Positions 39,415-50,090 of a stretch of DNA of 64,000 bases are shown here, piece by piece. The translations under genes and the position numbers were made by a program. Below the pieces are notes generated by a model, which was given only the letters and a program-made list of their open reading frames with translations, made no database searches and had not been told where the DNA came from. Positions within the stretch are counted from its first letter, which is position 1, and each line of letters begins with the position of its first letter. The stretch is taken from NCBI RefSeq assembly GCF_015644725.1, contig NZ_CP064795.1, positions 742,501 through 806,500 of the forward strand, read 5' to 3'. Source of the DNA: Salinimonas marina. GTDB taxonomy: Bacteria; Pseudomonadota; Gammaproteobacteria; Enterobacterales; Alteromonadaceae.

Positions 39415-40235
39415 ATGAAAACAATAAAAGGGTTAGTTTGCTTGGCCATCTTATGCGGCAGTATCTCCATTGCTATGGCACACGATTTCTGGCTGGAACC
39501 GGGACAGTATTATGCAAAGGAAGCGACCGCAGTGCCTGTAAAATTCAAAGTCGGGCATGAAGAAAATGCGAGCAACTGGAATTTGAGCTGGGACAAAATA
39601 GTGGCATTACGTACCTACAGCAGTGCCGGGGTACAGGATATGGCGGCCAGTATTATCCCCAAATCTAACTTTATGCCAGGGGTGGCCAAAACTCAGAAAC
39701 TTTCATCTGGTACCTATGTACTTGGGTTTGAAAGCTATCACAGTCGCAGTACCCTGGAGGCGGATACGTTCAATGCTTATGCCCGGGAAGAGGGCTTGGC
39801 AGATATTATTGCACATCGTCAGAAAAACGGTCTCGCCACCAAGCCGGGAACGGAATTGTTTTCACGTAAAGCCAAAGCCATCATCCAAATCGGCTCAGAA
39901 CAGTCAGATATTGCTACAAGACCTCTGGGACACACACTGGAGATTGTGCCGTTACAGCATCCGGCAAAGATAAACTCAGAAGGTACATTTCCGGTTAAAG
40001 TACTATTTAAAGGAAAACCTCTGGAAAATGCCCTAGTTGATGTAGCACCTCTGTCTGGGGCAAGTCACAAAGAGCAGTCAAAGACCACCAATAGCCGGGG
40101 GAGGCCATTTTTAAGCTTACAGGAGAGGGGCCGGTAAAACTCAATGTGGTTTGGGGAGAAGTCAGGCCTAATAACACTGATGCTGATTATGAAAGCTATT
40201 TTTCCAGCCTTACTTTTACGCTCGACGGCCAATAA
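39415..40235 (+). CDS. DUF4198 periplasmic protein (one-base frameshift)
   Basis: Signal peptide about 1-22 (ISIAMA/HD), then HDFWLEPGQYYAKEATAVPVK, the start of the DUF4198 domain often associated with metal (nickel/cobalt) uptake. As read, the frame stops at 40137. Adding one G to the G5 run at 40097-40101 gives RGEAIFKLTGEGPVKLNVVW and a stop at 40235, for 273 residues. A terminator follows at 40281. The metal link is family-level knowledge, not shown here. Confidence 0.78.
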
Positions 40236-40280
40236 ATCGCCCTGAGAACAAGTGTGGGCTCTGCAAAAATTATGAATACA

Positions 40281-40322
40281 AGCCCGGGAAGCCGAAACCG
40301 TCTCAGTTTCCCCGGGTTGTTT
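40281..40322 (+). terminator. Terminator of the DUF4198 gene
   Basis: CCCGGGAAGCCGAAAC pairs with GTTTCCCCGGG across a short loop, followed by TTGTTT. It lies 45 bases after the restored stop codon, which supports the frameshift correction. Confidence 0.75.
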
Positions 40323-40512
40323 GAAAAGCGATAAGCGTTTTTACAAAAATGCTGATAATTCTCTTTGTGGAATCCAGTCTTTGCCCCGGGACTGCGTTGG
40401 TATGTCTGGTTCATGCACATTCTCTGTTCAATCCGCCTGCTCCAAAAGTTAATTTCTTTTTACGGTTCACGGTTGTCAATTATTTATCCAGGCCGCTGGT
40501 GATTACTCGAGG

Positions 40513-40710
40513 GTGGGTGTCCAACCAGAGATAGTTACCATTCGAGTCAATTAATCATAGAGCAAAGCGCCGTGTTTCAACAGCATTGAGTTCGGGGGGG
40601 CAATCAGTAGTATCCACACTATAGGTGGGTGTCCAGTTAGTAATATAGTGGGTGTCCATACTGTAGGAGGCAATGAGTTATGGTGGGTGTCCAATCAGTA
40701 GTGGGTGTCC
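40513..40710 (-). repeat. GTGGGTGTCC cluster upstream of the threonine operon
   Basis: Plus-strand GTGGGTGTCC copies start at 40513, 40625, 40648, 40683 and 40701. The last two are part of an 18-base unit (GTGGGTGTCCAATCAGTA), and CCAATCAGTA is repeated once more without the decamer. Orientation is opposite to the array at 37703-37790, so the transposase and DUF4198 genes lie between arrays facing each other. Confidence 0.85.
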
Positions 40711-40954
40711 AATCAGTATCCAATCAGTAATACTCTTAAAAAACATATCTCAACGCAGTGGTTGGCCGGTACGGCTTTGGCGTGGCCATGAGGTGAAGTC
40801 GCTTAATGGGGGGAAGTTGCTTATCAGTACAGAGGGGAAAGCAGCTCGTGAGGCTCATTATTTCGAGTGCCATTGGATTAGGAACTTGTCTTCGCCGTTA
40901 TCGAAAGAATCCTAAGCGGGTTTAATAAAATAATGATTTTATGTTTGTCTACGT

Positions 40955-40983
40955 TTTACGCAATTGTGGGGTTGACTTATAGA
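40955..40983 (+). promoter_or_regulatory. Probable thr operon promoter
   Basis: TTTACG (40955-40960) and TATAGA (40978-40983) are separated by 17 bases and would start transcription near 40990, just ahead of the leader peptide at 41007. The -10 hexamer lies inside a 26-base near-perfect palindrome (40972-40997) with core TATAGACGTCTATA, which may be an operator. Confidence 0.5.
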
Positions 40984-40997
40984 CGTCTATACGTCAA
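40972..40997. promoter_or_regulatory. 26-base palindrome overlapping the thr promoter
   Basis: TTGAC and GTCAA flank the 14-base perfect palindrome TATAGACGTCTATA, with a single unpaired base on each side. It ends ten bases before the leader start. The position, overlapping the probable -10, suggests a repressor site; the protein is unknown. Confidence 0.55.
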
Positions 40998-41006
40998 ATT
41001 GAACCC

Positions 41007-41075
41007 ATGAGCACAATGATTCGCACCACCGGCATGATTATGATTACCACCTCGACGAGGGCGGTAGCTGGTTAG
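41007..41075 (+). CDS. thrL: Threonine operon leader peptide
   Basis: A 22-codon ORF, ending TAG, contains six Thr and three Ile codons (for example ATG ATT ATG ATT ACC ACC), the composition expected of an attenuation sensor for threonine and isoleucine. It ends ARAVAG-like (RAVAG), resembling the NGAG tail of E. coli ThrL in placement. An antiterminator/terminator pair follows directly and thrA starts 107 bases downstream. There is no strong ribosome site visible before the ATG. Confidence 0.85.
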   Translation: MSTMIRTTGMIMITTSTRAVAG

Positions 41076-41132
41076 TGCACAAAAAAGCACAAATACCAAA
41101 AACCCGCCCTCAACGAGAGCGGGTTTTTTTTT
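41051..41132 (+). terminator. thr attenuator: antiterminator and terminator
   Basis: The terminator stem is AACCCGC with GCGGGTT (41101-41123), extended by CTC/GAG and followed by nine T (41124-41132). GAGGGCGG (41057-41064), lying over the last leader codons, is fully complementary to CCGCCCTC (41104-41111) and can form the alternative antiterminator. A ribosome stalled at Thr or Ile codons would leave the upstream arm free and allow readthrough into thrA. Confidence 0.85.
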
Positions 41133-41182
41133 GCAAACAATGTTAAACATTGATGTAGTTAACCCTTGAAGAGGAGCAACAA

Positions 41183-43647
41183 ATGAAAGTGTTGAAGTTT
41201 GGTGGATCATCTTTGGCCGACGCGCAGCGATATTTACGGGTCACCGAGATTAGTATTTCCACCCACCAAACCGACGGCGCAGCCGTCGTGCTCTCGGCGC
41301 CAAAAGGGGTAACAAATGCCTTGTCACTGCTGTGCGAGCAGGCAGCGACCGGAGAAGATTATTCGGTGCTATTGGATAAGCTGGCGAGCCTGGTCAGCGG
41401 CATCGCCGGGCAGCTGGATACCGAATTACCTGAGTTTGATAGCAAAAAAGTGTCGGTTTTTATTGAAAGTCAGTTGGTCAGTTTGCAAAAACAGCTTCAG
41501 GGTATTCAGTTATTAGGCTGCGCACCTGATTCGGTGACCGCGGGCATCCTAAGCATTGGAGAATACATCAGCGTCACGCTATTCGGGGCTATATTAAGTG
41601 CTAAAGAGGTTAACAATCAGATCATTGACCCTACTACCTGTATTATTGCGGAAGGCGATTATCTGGACAGCATCGCCGATGTGGCCGCCAGCAAACAACA
41701 CTTTGCCGATACGCCCACCGATGGCAGCACGCTATTGGTTATGCCTGGTTTTGTGGCGGCCAACGAACAAGGCGAAAAGGTGACCCTGGGACGCAATGGC
41801 TCAGACTATTCAGCGGCTATTCTGGCGGCTTGTATTGATGCTAAAGCCTGCGAAATATGGACTGATGTGGATGGGGTTTACAACGCCGATCCAAATCAGG
41901 TGGAAGGCGCAGTGCTGCTGGATAAGCTTACTTACCAGGAAGCGATGGAACTGTCGTATTTTGGAGCTAAGGTACTGCACCCCAAAACAATTGGTCCCAT
42001 TGCCCAGCACCACATCCCCTGTCGCATTCGAAATACATTGAATCCTCAGGCACCAGGAACCCTTATCTCCAACCAGCCAAGCGAGACCTGGACTTCGGTT
42101 AAGGGTATTTCTCAGCTGGATGATATCACCATGTTTAATGTCGCCGGGCCCGGCTTAAAAGGCATGGTAGGCATGGCCAGCCGCGTGTTTGAGGTGATGT
42201 CCAATGCCAATATTTCAATCTCACTGATAACGCAGTCCAGTTCAGAATACAGCATCAGCTTTTGTATTCAGGATAAAGATACCGATAAGGCCCAGGCCTT
42301 ACTCGAAGAAGCCTTTGCGCTGGAGTTGCAAAATCAGTTGCTGGATCCGATAGAGGTTCGCCGGCAACTGGCTATTGTGACGCTGGTGGGTGATGGCATG
42401 CGTCACACCAAAGGGTTGGCGGCGCGCTTCTTCACCTCCCTGGCTCAGGCTCGGGTAAACAATGTGGCGATAGCCCAGGGCTCCTCAGAACGCTCTATTT
42501 CTACGGTTATTGAAGCCCGGCGTGCGAAAAAAGCGGTTCGGGTGATTCATCAGAATTTTTTCTCCAACCGGCATACCATTGATGTGTTTTTGGTGGGTTG
42601 CGGTAATGTCGGTAAAGAATTGCTTGAGCAGATCGCCCGTCAGCAGCCCGCCTTGCTACAGCGCAATGTTCAGCTGCGGGTGTATGGCATCGCCAATAGT
42701 CGGCAACTGCTACTGAATGCCCAGGGTATTGATGTGAGCAACAACTGGCCCGCGGCGTTACAGGCCGCTGAGGAGTCATTTTCGGTAGCACGCTTGCATC
42801 AGTTTGTTAACGACAACAGCCTGGTAAACCCGGTAATAGTGGACTGCACCAGTAATGCCGACATCGCCGACCAGTATGTAGCCATGCTGGATCAGGGATT
42901 TCATGTGGTCACGCCTAACAAAAAGGCCAATACCGCCTCCCTTGAATACTATCGGTGCTTACGCAAAACCGCTTTGCACACCAACCGTCAGTACTTGTAT
43001 GAAACCACGGTGGGGCGGGGCTACCGGTTATCGATAATTTGCAGAAACTGTTCAGTGCCGGCGATACCCTGCACCGTTTTGAGGGCATTCTGTCGGGAAG
43101 TTTATCCTATGTATTTGGCAAGCTGGATGAAGGCATGAGTCTGTCGGAGGCGACCCTTACGGCCAGAAAAAATGGTTACACCGAACCGGACCCGAGAGAC
43201 GATCTCAGTGGTATGGATGTCGCGCGAAAATTGCTGATTATGGCACGCGAAGCCGATTTGGAGCTGGAGCTCAGTGATATCACTATTGAGTCAGTGCTTC
43301 CTGCGGGCTTTGCTGATACCTGCTCGGTAGAGGAATTTATGCAGCGCTTACCAGAACTTGATGACGAGTTTGCAAAAAAAGTCGCTTCAGCCCGCGAACA
43401 AGGCAAGGTATTGCGTTACATTGGCAGTATAGAGAATGGAAAATGCCGGGTTTCGATAGCAGCAGTTACCACCGACAACCCCCTGGCGGCGGTCAAAGAT
43501 GGTGAAAATGCGCTGGCGATCAGCAGTGAATATTACCGGCCTATTCCCTATGTCATTCGTGGTTATGGAGCAGGCGCTACGGTCACCGCTGCGGGGGTAT
43601 TTGCCGATATACTGCGCACCATGCCATGGAAACAAAACGCTGGTTAA
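41183..43647 (+). CDS. thrA: Bifunctional aspartokinase I / homoserine dehydrogenase I (one-base frameshift)
   Basis: The aspartokinase domain begins [20 protein letters not shown] and carries [15 protein letters not shown] domains follow at about 315-460. The homoserine dehydrogenase starts near [15 protein letters not shown] and includes VTPNKKAN and the C-terminal [14 protein letters not shown]. The frame breaks at 43012-43015: GTG GGG CGG should read GTG GGG GCG GGG CTA CCG, one G more. Restored length is 821 residues, against 820 in E. coli. The protein catalyses the first and third steps of threonine synthesis. RBS GAGGAG precedes the ATG. The break would inactivate an essential amino-acid pathway and is probably an error. 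Confidence 0.9.
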
Positions 43648-43663
43648 GTAACAAGGATAAACA

Positions 43664-44599
43664 ATGACAACAATAGCTTACGCACCCGCATCAATCGGTA
43701 ATATCAGCTTAGGTTATGATGTGCTTGGGGCCGCGATTGAGCCGGTGGATGGAACGCCCCTGGGTGATGTGGTGGAAGTGCAGCAGGCTGAGGCGTTTTC
43801 ATTATCAGTGGACGGCCCCTTTGCCCATAAACTGCCGAGGCATGAAAACACCAATATTGTCACTCACTGCTACGAACATTTCATCGAAGCCATGGTCAAG
43901 TATGGCCAGCCCACTCACCCGGTGGCACTGACGCTGCACAAAAATTTGCCTATTGGCAGTGGTCTGGGCTCCAGCGCCAGCTCTATTGTGGCAGCTTTGC
44001 ATGCCCTCAATATTCATTTTGGACAGCCATTTACCAAAAATGAGCTGTTGCATATGATGGGGGAGATGGAAGGCCAGATAAGCGGCAGTATTCACTATGA
44101 TAATGTCGCGCCCAGTTATTTAGGGGGCATTACTCTGATGACCGGCCAGCAGGCACCGCTCACGGCGTCTCTGCCTGCCATAAATAGCTGGTACTGGGTC
44201 GTGTGTTATTCCGGAATTACGGTTTCTACGTCGCAGGCGCGGGATATTTTACCCGATTCAGTGCCCCTGGCGACCGGCCTTACCTTTGGTCGGCAGTTAG
44301 GTGTGTTTGTGCATGCTCTACATACCCAGGATGAAGCGCTGGCGGCCGCGGTAATGACCGATGTTATTGCTGAGCCCTATCGAAAGTCATTGCTACCGGG
44401 GTTTGATGAAGCCCGCATACATTGCCTGCGAGCCGGCGCCTTGGCGTTTGGCATTTCAGGTTCAGGACCCACCGTCTTTGCGGTATGTCAGAAATTAGAA
44501 GAGGCCCGTTCAATGGCCGCCTGGCTTGAAACTAACTACATTCAAAACGATGATGGTTTTAGCCATGTTTGTCGTATCCCGTCAAAGGGCGTTAAGTAA
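43664..44599 (+). CDS. thrB: Homoserine kinase
   Basis: 311-residue GHMP kinase. The ATP-binding motif PIGSGLGSSASS lies at 96-107, with the N-terminal YAPASIGNISLGYDVLGAAI and C-terminal FGISGSGPTVFAV. It phosphorylates homoserine. It lies 16 bases after thrA and 18 bases before thrC, in the attenuated thrABC operon. Confidence 0.95.
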   Translation: MTTIAYAPASIGNISLGYDVLGAAIEPVDGTPLGDVVEVQQAEAFSLSVDGPFAHKLPRHENTNIVTHCYEHFIEAMVKYGQPTHPVALTLHKNLPIGSGLGSSASSIVAALHALNIHFGQPFTKNELLHMMGEMEGQISGSIHYDNVAPSYLGGITLMTGQQAPLTASLPAINSWYWVVCYSGITVSTSQARDILPDSVPLATGLTFGRQLGVFVHALHTQDEALAAAVMTDVIAEPYRKSLLPGFDEARIHCLRAGALAFGISGSGPTVFAVCQKLEEARSMAAWLETNYIQNDDGFSHVCRIPSKGVK

Positions 44600-44617
44600 C
44601 AGCGAAGGTATCAGATT

Positions 44618-45910
44618 GTGGAATTAGTAAATTTAAAAGACGCCAGTGACAAGGTTTCCTTTTCGCAAGCCGTCGCCAAAGGCTTAGGTAAACATCAGGG
44701 GCTTTACTTTCCGGTAGAAATTCCAAAACTGGAAAACATAGAAGCCTTGCTGGACATGCCGTTTGTAGAACGCAGTACCGCGCTGCTGCACCGTCTTATC
44801 GGTGATGAGCTGGGGGCGGGCGTACTGGATGAAATTGTGCAGACCGCATTTGATTTTAATGTCCCGGTAACCCAGATCAACGAAGATATATATACATTAG
44901 AGCTGTTTCATGGCCCGACACTGGCGTTCAAAGATTTTGGTGGCCGATTTATGGCGCAGTGTTTGTCCCGTATTGCCAGGGGTAAGCCGGTAACTATATT
45001 GACCGCGACCTCCGGAGATACCGGCGCCGCCGTAGCCCATGCGTTTCACGGCATCGAAAATATCAATGTGGTCATCTTGTTTCCAAAAGGTAAAATCAGT
45101 CCCTTGCAGGAAAAGCTGTTTTCTACCTTAGGCGACAATATTCATACGGTCGCGGTGGATGGCGATTTTGATAGTTGTCAGGCATTAGTAAAACAGGCAT
45201 TTGATGATCCACAGGTACGTGATGACCTGCATCTTAATTCGGCGAATTCAATTAATATCAGCCGCCTGCTGGCGCAGGTTTGCTATTACTTTGAAGCAGT
45301 CAGTCAGTTACCGGCTGAGCGACGTAAAGAGCTGGTGGTGTCCGTCCCCAGCGGCAATTTCGGAAATCTTACGGCCGGCTTGATTGCCAAGGCGATGGGG
45401 CTGCCGGTAAAACGGTTTATCGCCGCCACCAATACCAATGATACGGTGCCGCGTTTTCTAAAAACCGGTGAATGGGACCCCAAAGCCACCGTGGCCACCA
45501 TTTCAAATGCCATGGATGTGAGTCAGCCCAACAACTGGCCACGCATTGAGGCCCTGATTGAAAAAGGTTACATCGATAAACACAGTGTGCATGGTGAAGC
45601 GGTGGATGAGCAGTACACCCAACTGGCCATGCGGCAACTGGCGCAGGCGGGTTACACCAGCGAGCCGCATGCCGCCGTCGCCTACCGCGTATTAAGCCAC
45701 TCTTTGGAAGAAGGTGAAACCGGGTTATTCCTGGGTACGGCGCATCCGGCAAAGTTTCGCGAAACCGTCGAAAATGTTTTAGGTCAGCCCATTAGTTTAC
45801 CCCCGGAATTGGCGTCCGTGGTGGGCGAAGACAGTCTGGCAGTGGAGCTCAATGCCAGCTACGAAGAGTTAAAGGCACACATGCAACATCTGTTGAAAGA
45901 TAAGCAATGA
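44618..45910 (+). CDS. thrC: Threonine synthase
   Basis: 430 residues starting at GTG (44618), preceded by GAAGG. Fold-II PLP enzyme with Lys105 in [25 protein letters not shown] and [15 protein letters not shown]. It converts phosphohomoserine to threonine. Its stop overlaps the ung start by four bases (ATGA), so ung is translationally coupled to the thr operon. Confidence 0.95.
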   Translation: MELVNLKDASDKVSFSQAVAKGLGKHQGLYFPVEIPKLENIEALLDMPFVERSTALLHRLIGDELGAGVLDEIVQTAFDFNVPVTQINEDIYTLELFHGPTLAFKDFGGRFMAQCLSRIARGKPVTILTATSGDTGAAVAHAFHGIENINVVILFPKGKISPLQEKLFSTLGDNIHTVAVDGDFDSCQALVKQAFDDPQVRDDLHLNSANSINISRLLAQVCYYFEAVSQLPAERRKELVVSVPSGNFGNLTAGLIAKAMGLPVKRFIAATNTNDTVPRFLKTGEWDPKATVATISNAMDVSQPNNWPRIEALIEKGYIDKHSVHGEAVDEQYTQLAMRQLAQAGYTSEPHAAVAYRVLSHSLEEGETGLFLGTAHPAKFRETVENVLGQPISLPPELASVVGEDSLAVELNASYEELKAHMQHLLKDKQ

Positions 45911-46563
45911 ACTGGCACGACGTCCTGGGCGAGGAAAAGCAAAAACCTTATTTTCAAACGCTGATGGAGAAGGTCGAGCAGGAGCGTGCGGCGGGTAAGA
46001 CAATTTATCCGCCCCGCGAGGATGTTTTCAACGCGCTGAAAGTCACCCCGCTGGACAATATCAAAGTCGTGATATTAGGTCAGGATCCTTACCATGGGCC
46101 GAACCAGGCTCATGGCCTGAGCTTTTCGGTTTTGCCTGGGGTCAAAACACCACCATCGTTGGTGAATATCTATAAAGAACTGGCCAGTGATATTGATGGG
46201 TTCTGCATCCCGGACCACGGCACGCTGACCTCATGGGCCGAGCAAGGTGTGTTATTGCTCAATACCGTGCTCACAGTGGAGCAGGGCAAGGCCCATAGCC
46301 ATGCAAAATTTGGCTGGGAAACCTTCACGGATGCGGTAATTGAAGCAATCAATACTCATTGTGAAGGCGTGGTGTTTTTGTTGTGGGGAAGTCACGCTAA
46401 AAAGAAAGGTGCCGGAATCGATAGCGACCGCCATCATGTGCTTAGCGCCCCCCACCCATCGCCACTATCCGCCCATCGCGGATTTTTAGGCTGCGGGCAC
46501 TTTTCAGCCACCAACCGCTTGCTTGAAGCGCAACAACAAGTACCAATAAGCTGGCAAATATAA
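45907..46563 (+). CDS. ung: Uracil-DNA glycosylase, family 1
   Basis: 218 residues. GQDPYHGP (Asp60 activates water, His63 nearby) and [11 protein letters not shown] (His183, the uracil-stabilising loop) identify family 1. The enzyme excises uracil from DNA. Coupling to thrC by a four-base overlap places a DNA-repair gene under the threonine attenuator unless an internal promoter exists. Confidence 0.96.
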   Translation: MNWHDVLGEEKQKPYFQTLMEKVEQERAAGKTIYPPREDVFNALKVTPLDNIKVVILGQDPYHGPNQAHGLSFSVLPGVKTPPSLVNIYKELASDIDGFCIPDHGTLTSWAEQGVLLLNTVLTVEQGKAHSHAKFGWETFTDAVIEAINTHCEGVVFLLWGSHAKKKGAGIDSDRHHVLSAPHPSPLSAHRGFLGCGHFSATNRLLEAQQQVPISWQI

Positions 46564-46621
46564 ACCGCACCGAACTTAGGGCAGTGATAAAACTGCCCGT
46601 ACTCACCTGACCATCGCCACA

Positions 46622-46651
46622 AACAAAACGACCACCTGTAATAAGGTGGCC
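46622..46651 (-). terminator. Terminator of the DUF3545 gene
   Basis: On the minus strand GGCCACCT pairs with AGGTGGTC, followed by GTTTTG. A separate GGGCAGT/ACTGCCC hairpin at 46579-46598 could end the ung transcript, though it lacks a T-run. Confidence 0.65.
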
Positions 46652-46663
46652 GTGATTTATGCT

Positions 46664-46840
46664 TTAGCGTTCCATGGTTTCCAGTTCATACTCAAAACTA
46701 TAATCTAAATCAGCAAGCTCTTTTTCCAGCGCGAAACGATCTTGCAGTGCTTCAATCTCTCGCCATTTACGTTTTTTGCTTTTGGTTTTTGCCGGCGTTG
46801 TTTCGATATCTAACAAGGTAAATAGATCTGATTTATCCAC
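46664..46840 (-). CDS. DUF3545 family protein
   Basis: 58 residues from the GTG at 46840, chosen because AAGGAG stands seven bases upstream and the predicted N-terminus (VDKSDLFTLLD) matches the family length; the open frame extends to 46936 without another ribosome site. The family hallmark KKRKWREIEALQDRFALEKEL occurs in the middle (here KRKWREIEAL). The protein is small, charged and probably helical. Function unknown. Confidence 0.8.
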   Translation of the reverse strand: MDKSDLFTLLDIETTPAKTKSKKRKWREIEALQDRFALEKELADLDYSFEYELETMER

Positions 46841-46996
46841 GAGGATCTCCTTAATGTACCACTTACAACAGTCACTGAGTGAACGCATTATCCTTTCGAC
46901 TAATCTTGTACCACAGCCACAGCAAAAATAAAACAAGAAAGTTTACCTTTTGTTAACACTTTATGACGTTTTTATGACATGGGTTATGAATCGGGC

Positions 46997-47026
46997 ATAA
47001 AAAAGCGACCCTGAACAGGATCGCCT
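46997..47026 (-). terminator. Terminator of pgi
   Basis: On the minus strand GCGATCCTG pairs with CAGGGTCGC (one mismatch), followed by TTTTTT. It lies 45 bases after the pgi stop. Confidence 0.75.
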
Positions 47027-47070
47027 ATTATATAACCACTTATCGCCACGTCGGGCTTTTTCCCAAGGGC

Positions 47071-48708
47071 TTAGTTCGCCTGGGTGAATTGCTTAATCAG
47101 TTGCAAGGTTGAGTCATCAAACTGACTCGCATCAGCATTGCCCTGAATACCATTAAGCACTTCATTACCCAACTGCTTACCAAGCTCGACACCCCACTGG
47201 TCAAACGAATTCACTTCCCAGATTACGCCCTGGACAAACACCTTGTGTTCGTATAAAGCTACCAAGGAACCAAGGGTTTCGGGGTCCAGCTGCTCAAACA
47301 ACAAGGTATTGCTGGGCTTATTGCCCGGCATAGTTTTGTGCGCAGCCAGTTTGCTACGACGTTGTACGTCGGTCTCATCAGCCAGATCCGCGTAGCATTC
47401 ATCATACGTTTTACCCTGCATCAGTGCCTGTGACTGTCCGAAGCAATTTGAAGCCAGCATGGCGTGATGAGTATCATTCTGATTCGGCACCTTTAATGGT
47501 AATAAAAAGTCGGCCGGAATGACGGAGGTTCCCTGATGAATGAGCTGGTGAAAGCTATGCTGGCCATTTGTGCCTTCGCTGCCCCAGATGATAGGGCCTG
47601 TCTGGTAATTTACCGTGTCGCCACTGTCATTGGTACGCTTGCCATTACTTTCCATATCGAGCTGCTGAACATAGGCCGGTAACCCGCGCAGATAATGGTA
47701 ATAGGGCAATAGCACATGGGACTGTGCATTGAAAAAGTTGCGATACCATACACCCAGCATCCCCAGGATGACCGGCAGATTATTTTTCAGTGGCGCCGAC
47801 CTGAAATGCTCATCCATTTGATGAGCCCCTTTAAGCAGGCGGTGGAAGTTGTCGTAGCCTAACGCCAGGCAAATCGGCAGACCAATGGCTGACCATAGCG
47901 AATAACGACCGCCCACCCAGTCCCACATGGGAAAGACATTGTCTTTATCGATACCAAATTCTGTCGCTGCTTTAACATTGGACGACACAGCCACAAAATG
48001 GCGGGCAATATCGGCCTGGCTGCCCCCGGCCTTCAGGAACCACTGTTTAGCGGACTGGGTATTTTGCAATGTTTCCTGTGTAGAAAATGACTTCGACGAC
48101 ATTACTATCAGGGTTTCTTCATGATTCACCTGACTCAGCACATCATGAATGTGACAGCCATCCACATTGGCAACAAAATGAACCTTCACCTTGTCAGTAC
48201 GATAGGGTTTAAGAGCCTCTGTCATAATTTTTGGGCCTAAAAACGACCCGCCAATACCGATAGCCACAATATCTTTTACCGGTTTGCCGGTATAACCCAC
48301 ATGGGTTTGATTGTGGACCGCCTCCGTGAATTCACGCATCTTCTCCAGCGTCGCCTGTATTTCCGGCATAACGTCTTCACCCTCAACCTGCACTGGCTCG
48401 CCAGACAGATTGCGCAAAGCAGTATGCAGCACCGCTCGCTGTTCGGTGTGATTAACAGGCTCGCCACTGAACATACGCTCACGGGCCGTTTCAAGGCCCT
48501 GGGCGCGGGCCAGGTCAAACAACGTGGTTAACACCTCATCGGTTACCCGGTTTTTCGAGTAATCCAGAAAAATACCACAGGCTTTGGCTTGCATTGACTG
48601 AGCACGTTGGGAGTCTTCTGCGAACCAGTCGCGCATATGGGCCTGTTTTACCGAAGCGGCCAGCTCGCTCAGCTTTTGCCACTGGGGTTGATCAGTTAAG
48701 GTGGTCAT
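47071..48708 (-). CDS. pgi: Glucose-6-phosphate isomerase
   Basis: 545 residues. Both family signatures are visible: [16 protein letters not shown] with the sugar-phosphate loop [12 protein letters not shown], and [14 protein letters not shown]; the C-terminal active-site segment includes [10 protein letters not shown]. It interconverts glucose-6-phosphate and fructose-6-phosphate. It follows tal by 96 bases on the minus strand, linking glycolysis and the pentose phosphate pathway. Confidence 0.95.
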   Translation of the reverse strand: MTTLTDQPQWQKLSELAASVKQAHMRDWFAEDSQRAQSMQAKACGIFLDYSKNRVTDEVLTTLFDLARAQGLETARERMFSGEPVNHTEQRAVLHTALRNLSGEPVQVEGEDVMPEIQATLEKMREFTEAVHNQTHVGYTGKPVKDIVAIGIGGSFLGPKIMTEALKPYRTDKVKVHFVANVDGCHIHDVLSQVNHEETLIVMSSKSFSTQETLQNTQSAKQWFLKAGGSQADIARHFVAVSSNVKAATEFGIDKDNVFPMWDWVGGRYSLWSAIGLPICLALGYDNFHRLLKGAHQMDEHFRSAPLKNNLPVILGMLGVWYRNFFNAQSHVLLPYYHYLRGLPAYVQQLDMESNGKRTNDSGDTVNYQTGPIIWGSEGTNGQHSFHQLIHQGTSVIPADFLLPLKVPNQNDTHHAMLASNCFGQSQALMQGKTYDECYADLADETDVQRRSKLAAHKTMPGNKPSNTLLFEQLDPETLGSLVALYEHKVFVQGVIWEVNSFDQWGVELGKQLGNEVLNGIQGNADASQFDDSTLQLIKQFTQAN

Positions 48709-48804
48709 GATGCCGTCCTTTGGTGTGATATTAAGACAAACTAAAGGGCTATGCCGCGACGCATAACCCTGAGAAATTCAGTAAAAGAGGGAACGCTGAG
48801 CTGA

Positions 48805-49764
48805 CTAAATATCCAGCTTTTCTTTTAACGTGGTTTCCAGTTTCACCTGATCGGCGGCAAAATTACGAATGCCTTCGGCAAGTTTCTGGGTGGCCATCGG
48901 GTCTTCGTTCATGTTCCAGCGAAACTCTGCTTCGGTTAACTTTTCACCCGGAGTTTCGCTGGCGCCTTCGTCTTTCAGAACGGCTTTTAATGGCGCGGTT
49001 TCATTCGCCAGCTCTTCCAGCAGCGCCGGACTGATGGTCAGCCGGTCACAGCCGGCCAGGGCCTGAATTTCACCAATATTACGGAAGCTGGCGCCCATTA
49101 CGATAGTCTCATAACCATAATGCTTGTAGTAATCATAGATTTGGGTGACTGACTGCACACCCGGATCTTCATGAGGGGCATACTCTTTTTTATCGGTATT
49201 GGCTTTGTACCAGTCCAGAATGCGGCCCACAAACGGGGAAATCAGAAAGGCACCGGCTTCGGCACAGGCACGCGCCTGGGCAAAGCTGAACAATAATGTG
49301 AGGTTACAATTGATGCCTTTTTGCTCAAGGACTTCAGCGGCACGAATGCCTTCCCAGGTAGAAGCAATTTTGATCAGAATGCGGGATTTGTCGATGCCTT
49401 CATCGGCGTACAGCTCAATCAGACGTTCCGCTTTGGCAATAGTCGCTTCGGTATCAAACGATAAGCGGGCATCGACTTCGGTAGAAATACGGCCCGGTAC
49501 GGAGCCTGAGATTTCCTTACCAATTAGCACGGACAGTTTGTCAGCGGCATCCACCAGTTGTTGGTCGTGATCTTTAGACTGCAGCTTTGCCCAGGCGACC
49601 GCATCATCAATAATTTGCGCATAATGAGGCATACCGGAGGCTTTCAGTAGCAGTGACGGGTTGGTGGTGGCATCAACAGGCTGATACTTTTTAATCGCTT
49701 CAATATCACCGGTGTCCGCCACAACGGTGGTCATTTCGCGTAAGGCTTCTAACTGATTGGTCAT
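48805..49764 (-). CDS. tal: Transaldolase
   Basis: 319 residues of the TalB type. The Schiff-base lysine is Lys132 in [11 protein letters not shown], with Asp17 and the [12 protein letters not shown] motif at 31-42. It transfers dihydroxyacetone units in the non-oxidative pentose phosphate pathway. It is upstream of pgi on the same strand. Confidence 0.95.
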   Translation of the reverse strand: MTNQLEALREMTTVVADTGDIEAIKKYQPVDATTNPSLLLKASGMPHYAQIIDDAVAWAKLQSKDHDQQLVDAADKLSVLIGKEISGSVPGRISTEVDARLSFDTEATIAKAERLIELYADEGIDKSRILIKIASTWEGIRAAEVLEQKGINCNLTLLFSFAQARACAEAGAFLISPFVGRILDWYKANTDKKEYAPHEDPGVQSVTQIYDYYKHYGYETIVMGASFRNIGEIQALAGCDRLTISPALLEELANETAPLKAVLKDEGASETPGEKLTEAEFRWNMNEDPMATQKLAEGIRNFAADQVKLETTLKEKLDI

Positions 49765-50090
49765 ATTTCTCTCTAAATCTGTAAATGTGAAAGTATGCTG
49801 ACCGGCTAGTTTACAAACCAGACTAACCAGTCAGAAAAAATTATTACTGCGGTCTTTATCTCAAAACGAAATTTTTGTGCTGCATATTTCGTGGGCGCTC
49901 AGGCCAAAGGCAGATAAGAATGCTCGCCCTGATACTGTATGAAAAAGCGCGTATAAATACCACCTCTAAACATTGGGGTGATTGGCCCGTATTCAACCAA
50001 TTTAATGATTACACCGATATAGTTAATCAATTTGCCAATACTGGCGGGTTCGATACACTACTCACATTCAATTTAAACACTGGAGCTACT
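49765..50090. other. Divergent region between tal and yaaA
   Basis: Promoters for tal (minus) and yaaA (plus) must lie here. The frame of yaaA stays open back to 49875, but the family N-terminus and the ribosome site place the start at 50091. No clear promoter hexamers were identified. Confidence 0.4.

Larger units (their letters stand above)
40711..41006. other. Non-coding region before the threonine leader
   Basis: No gene is supported. The open frame 40673-40915 begins inside the decamer array and has no ribosome site. The right end holds the promoter and palindrome of the thr operon. Confidence 0.5.

Noticed and set aside
40673..40915. 80-codon ORF before the thr operon
   Set aside because: It begins within the GTGGGTGTCC cluster (giving GGCPISSGCPIS), has no ribosome site and no recognisable domain.
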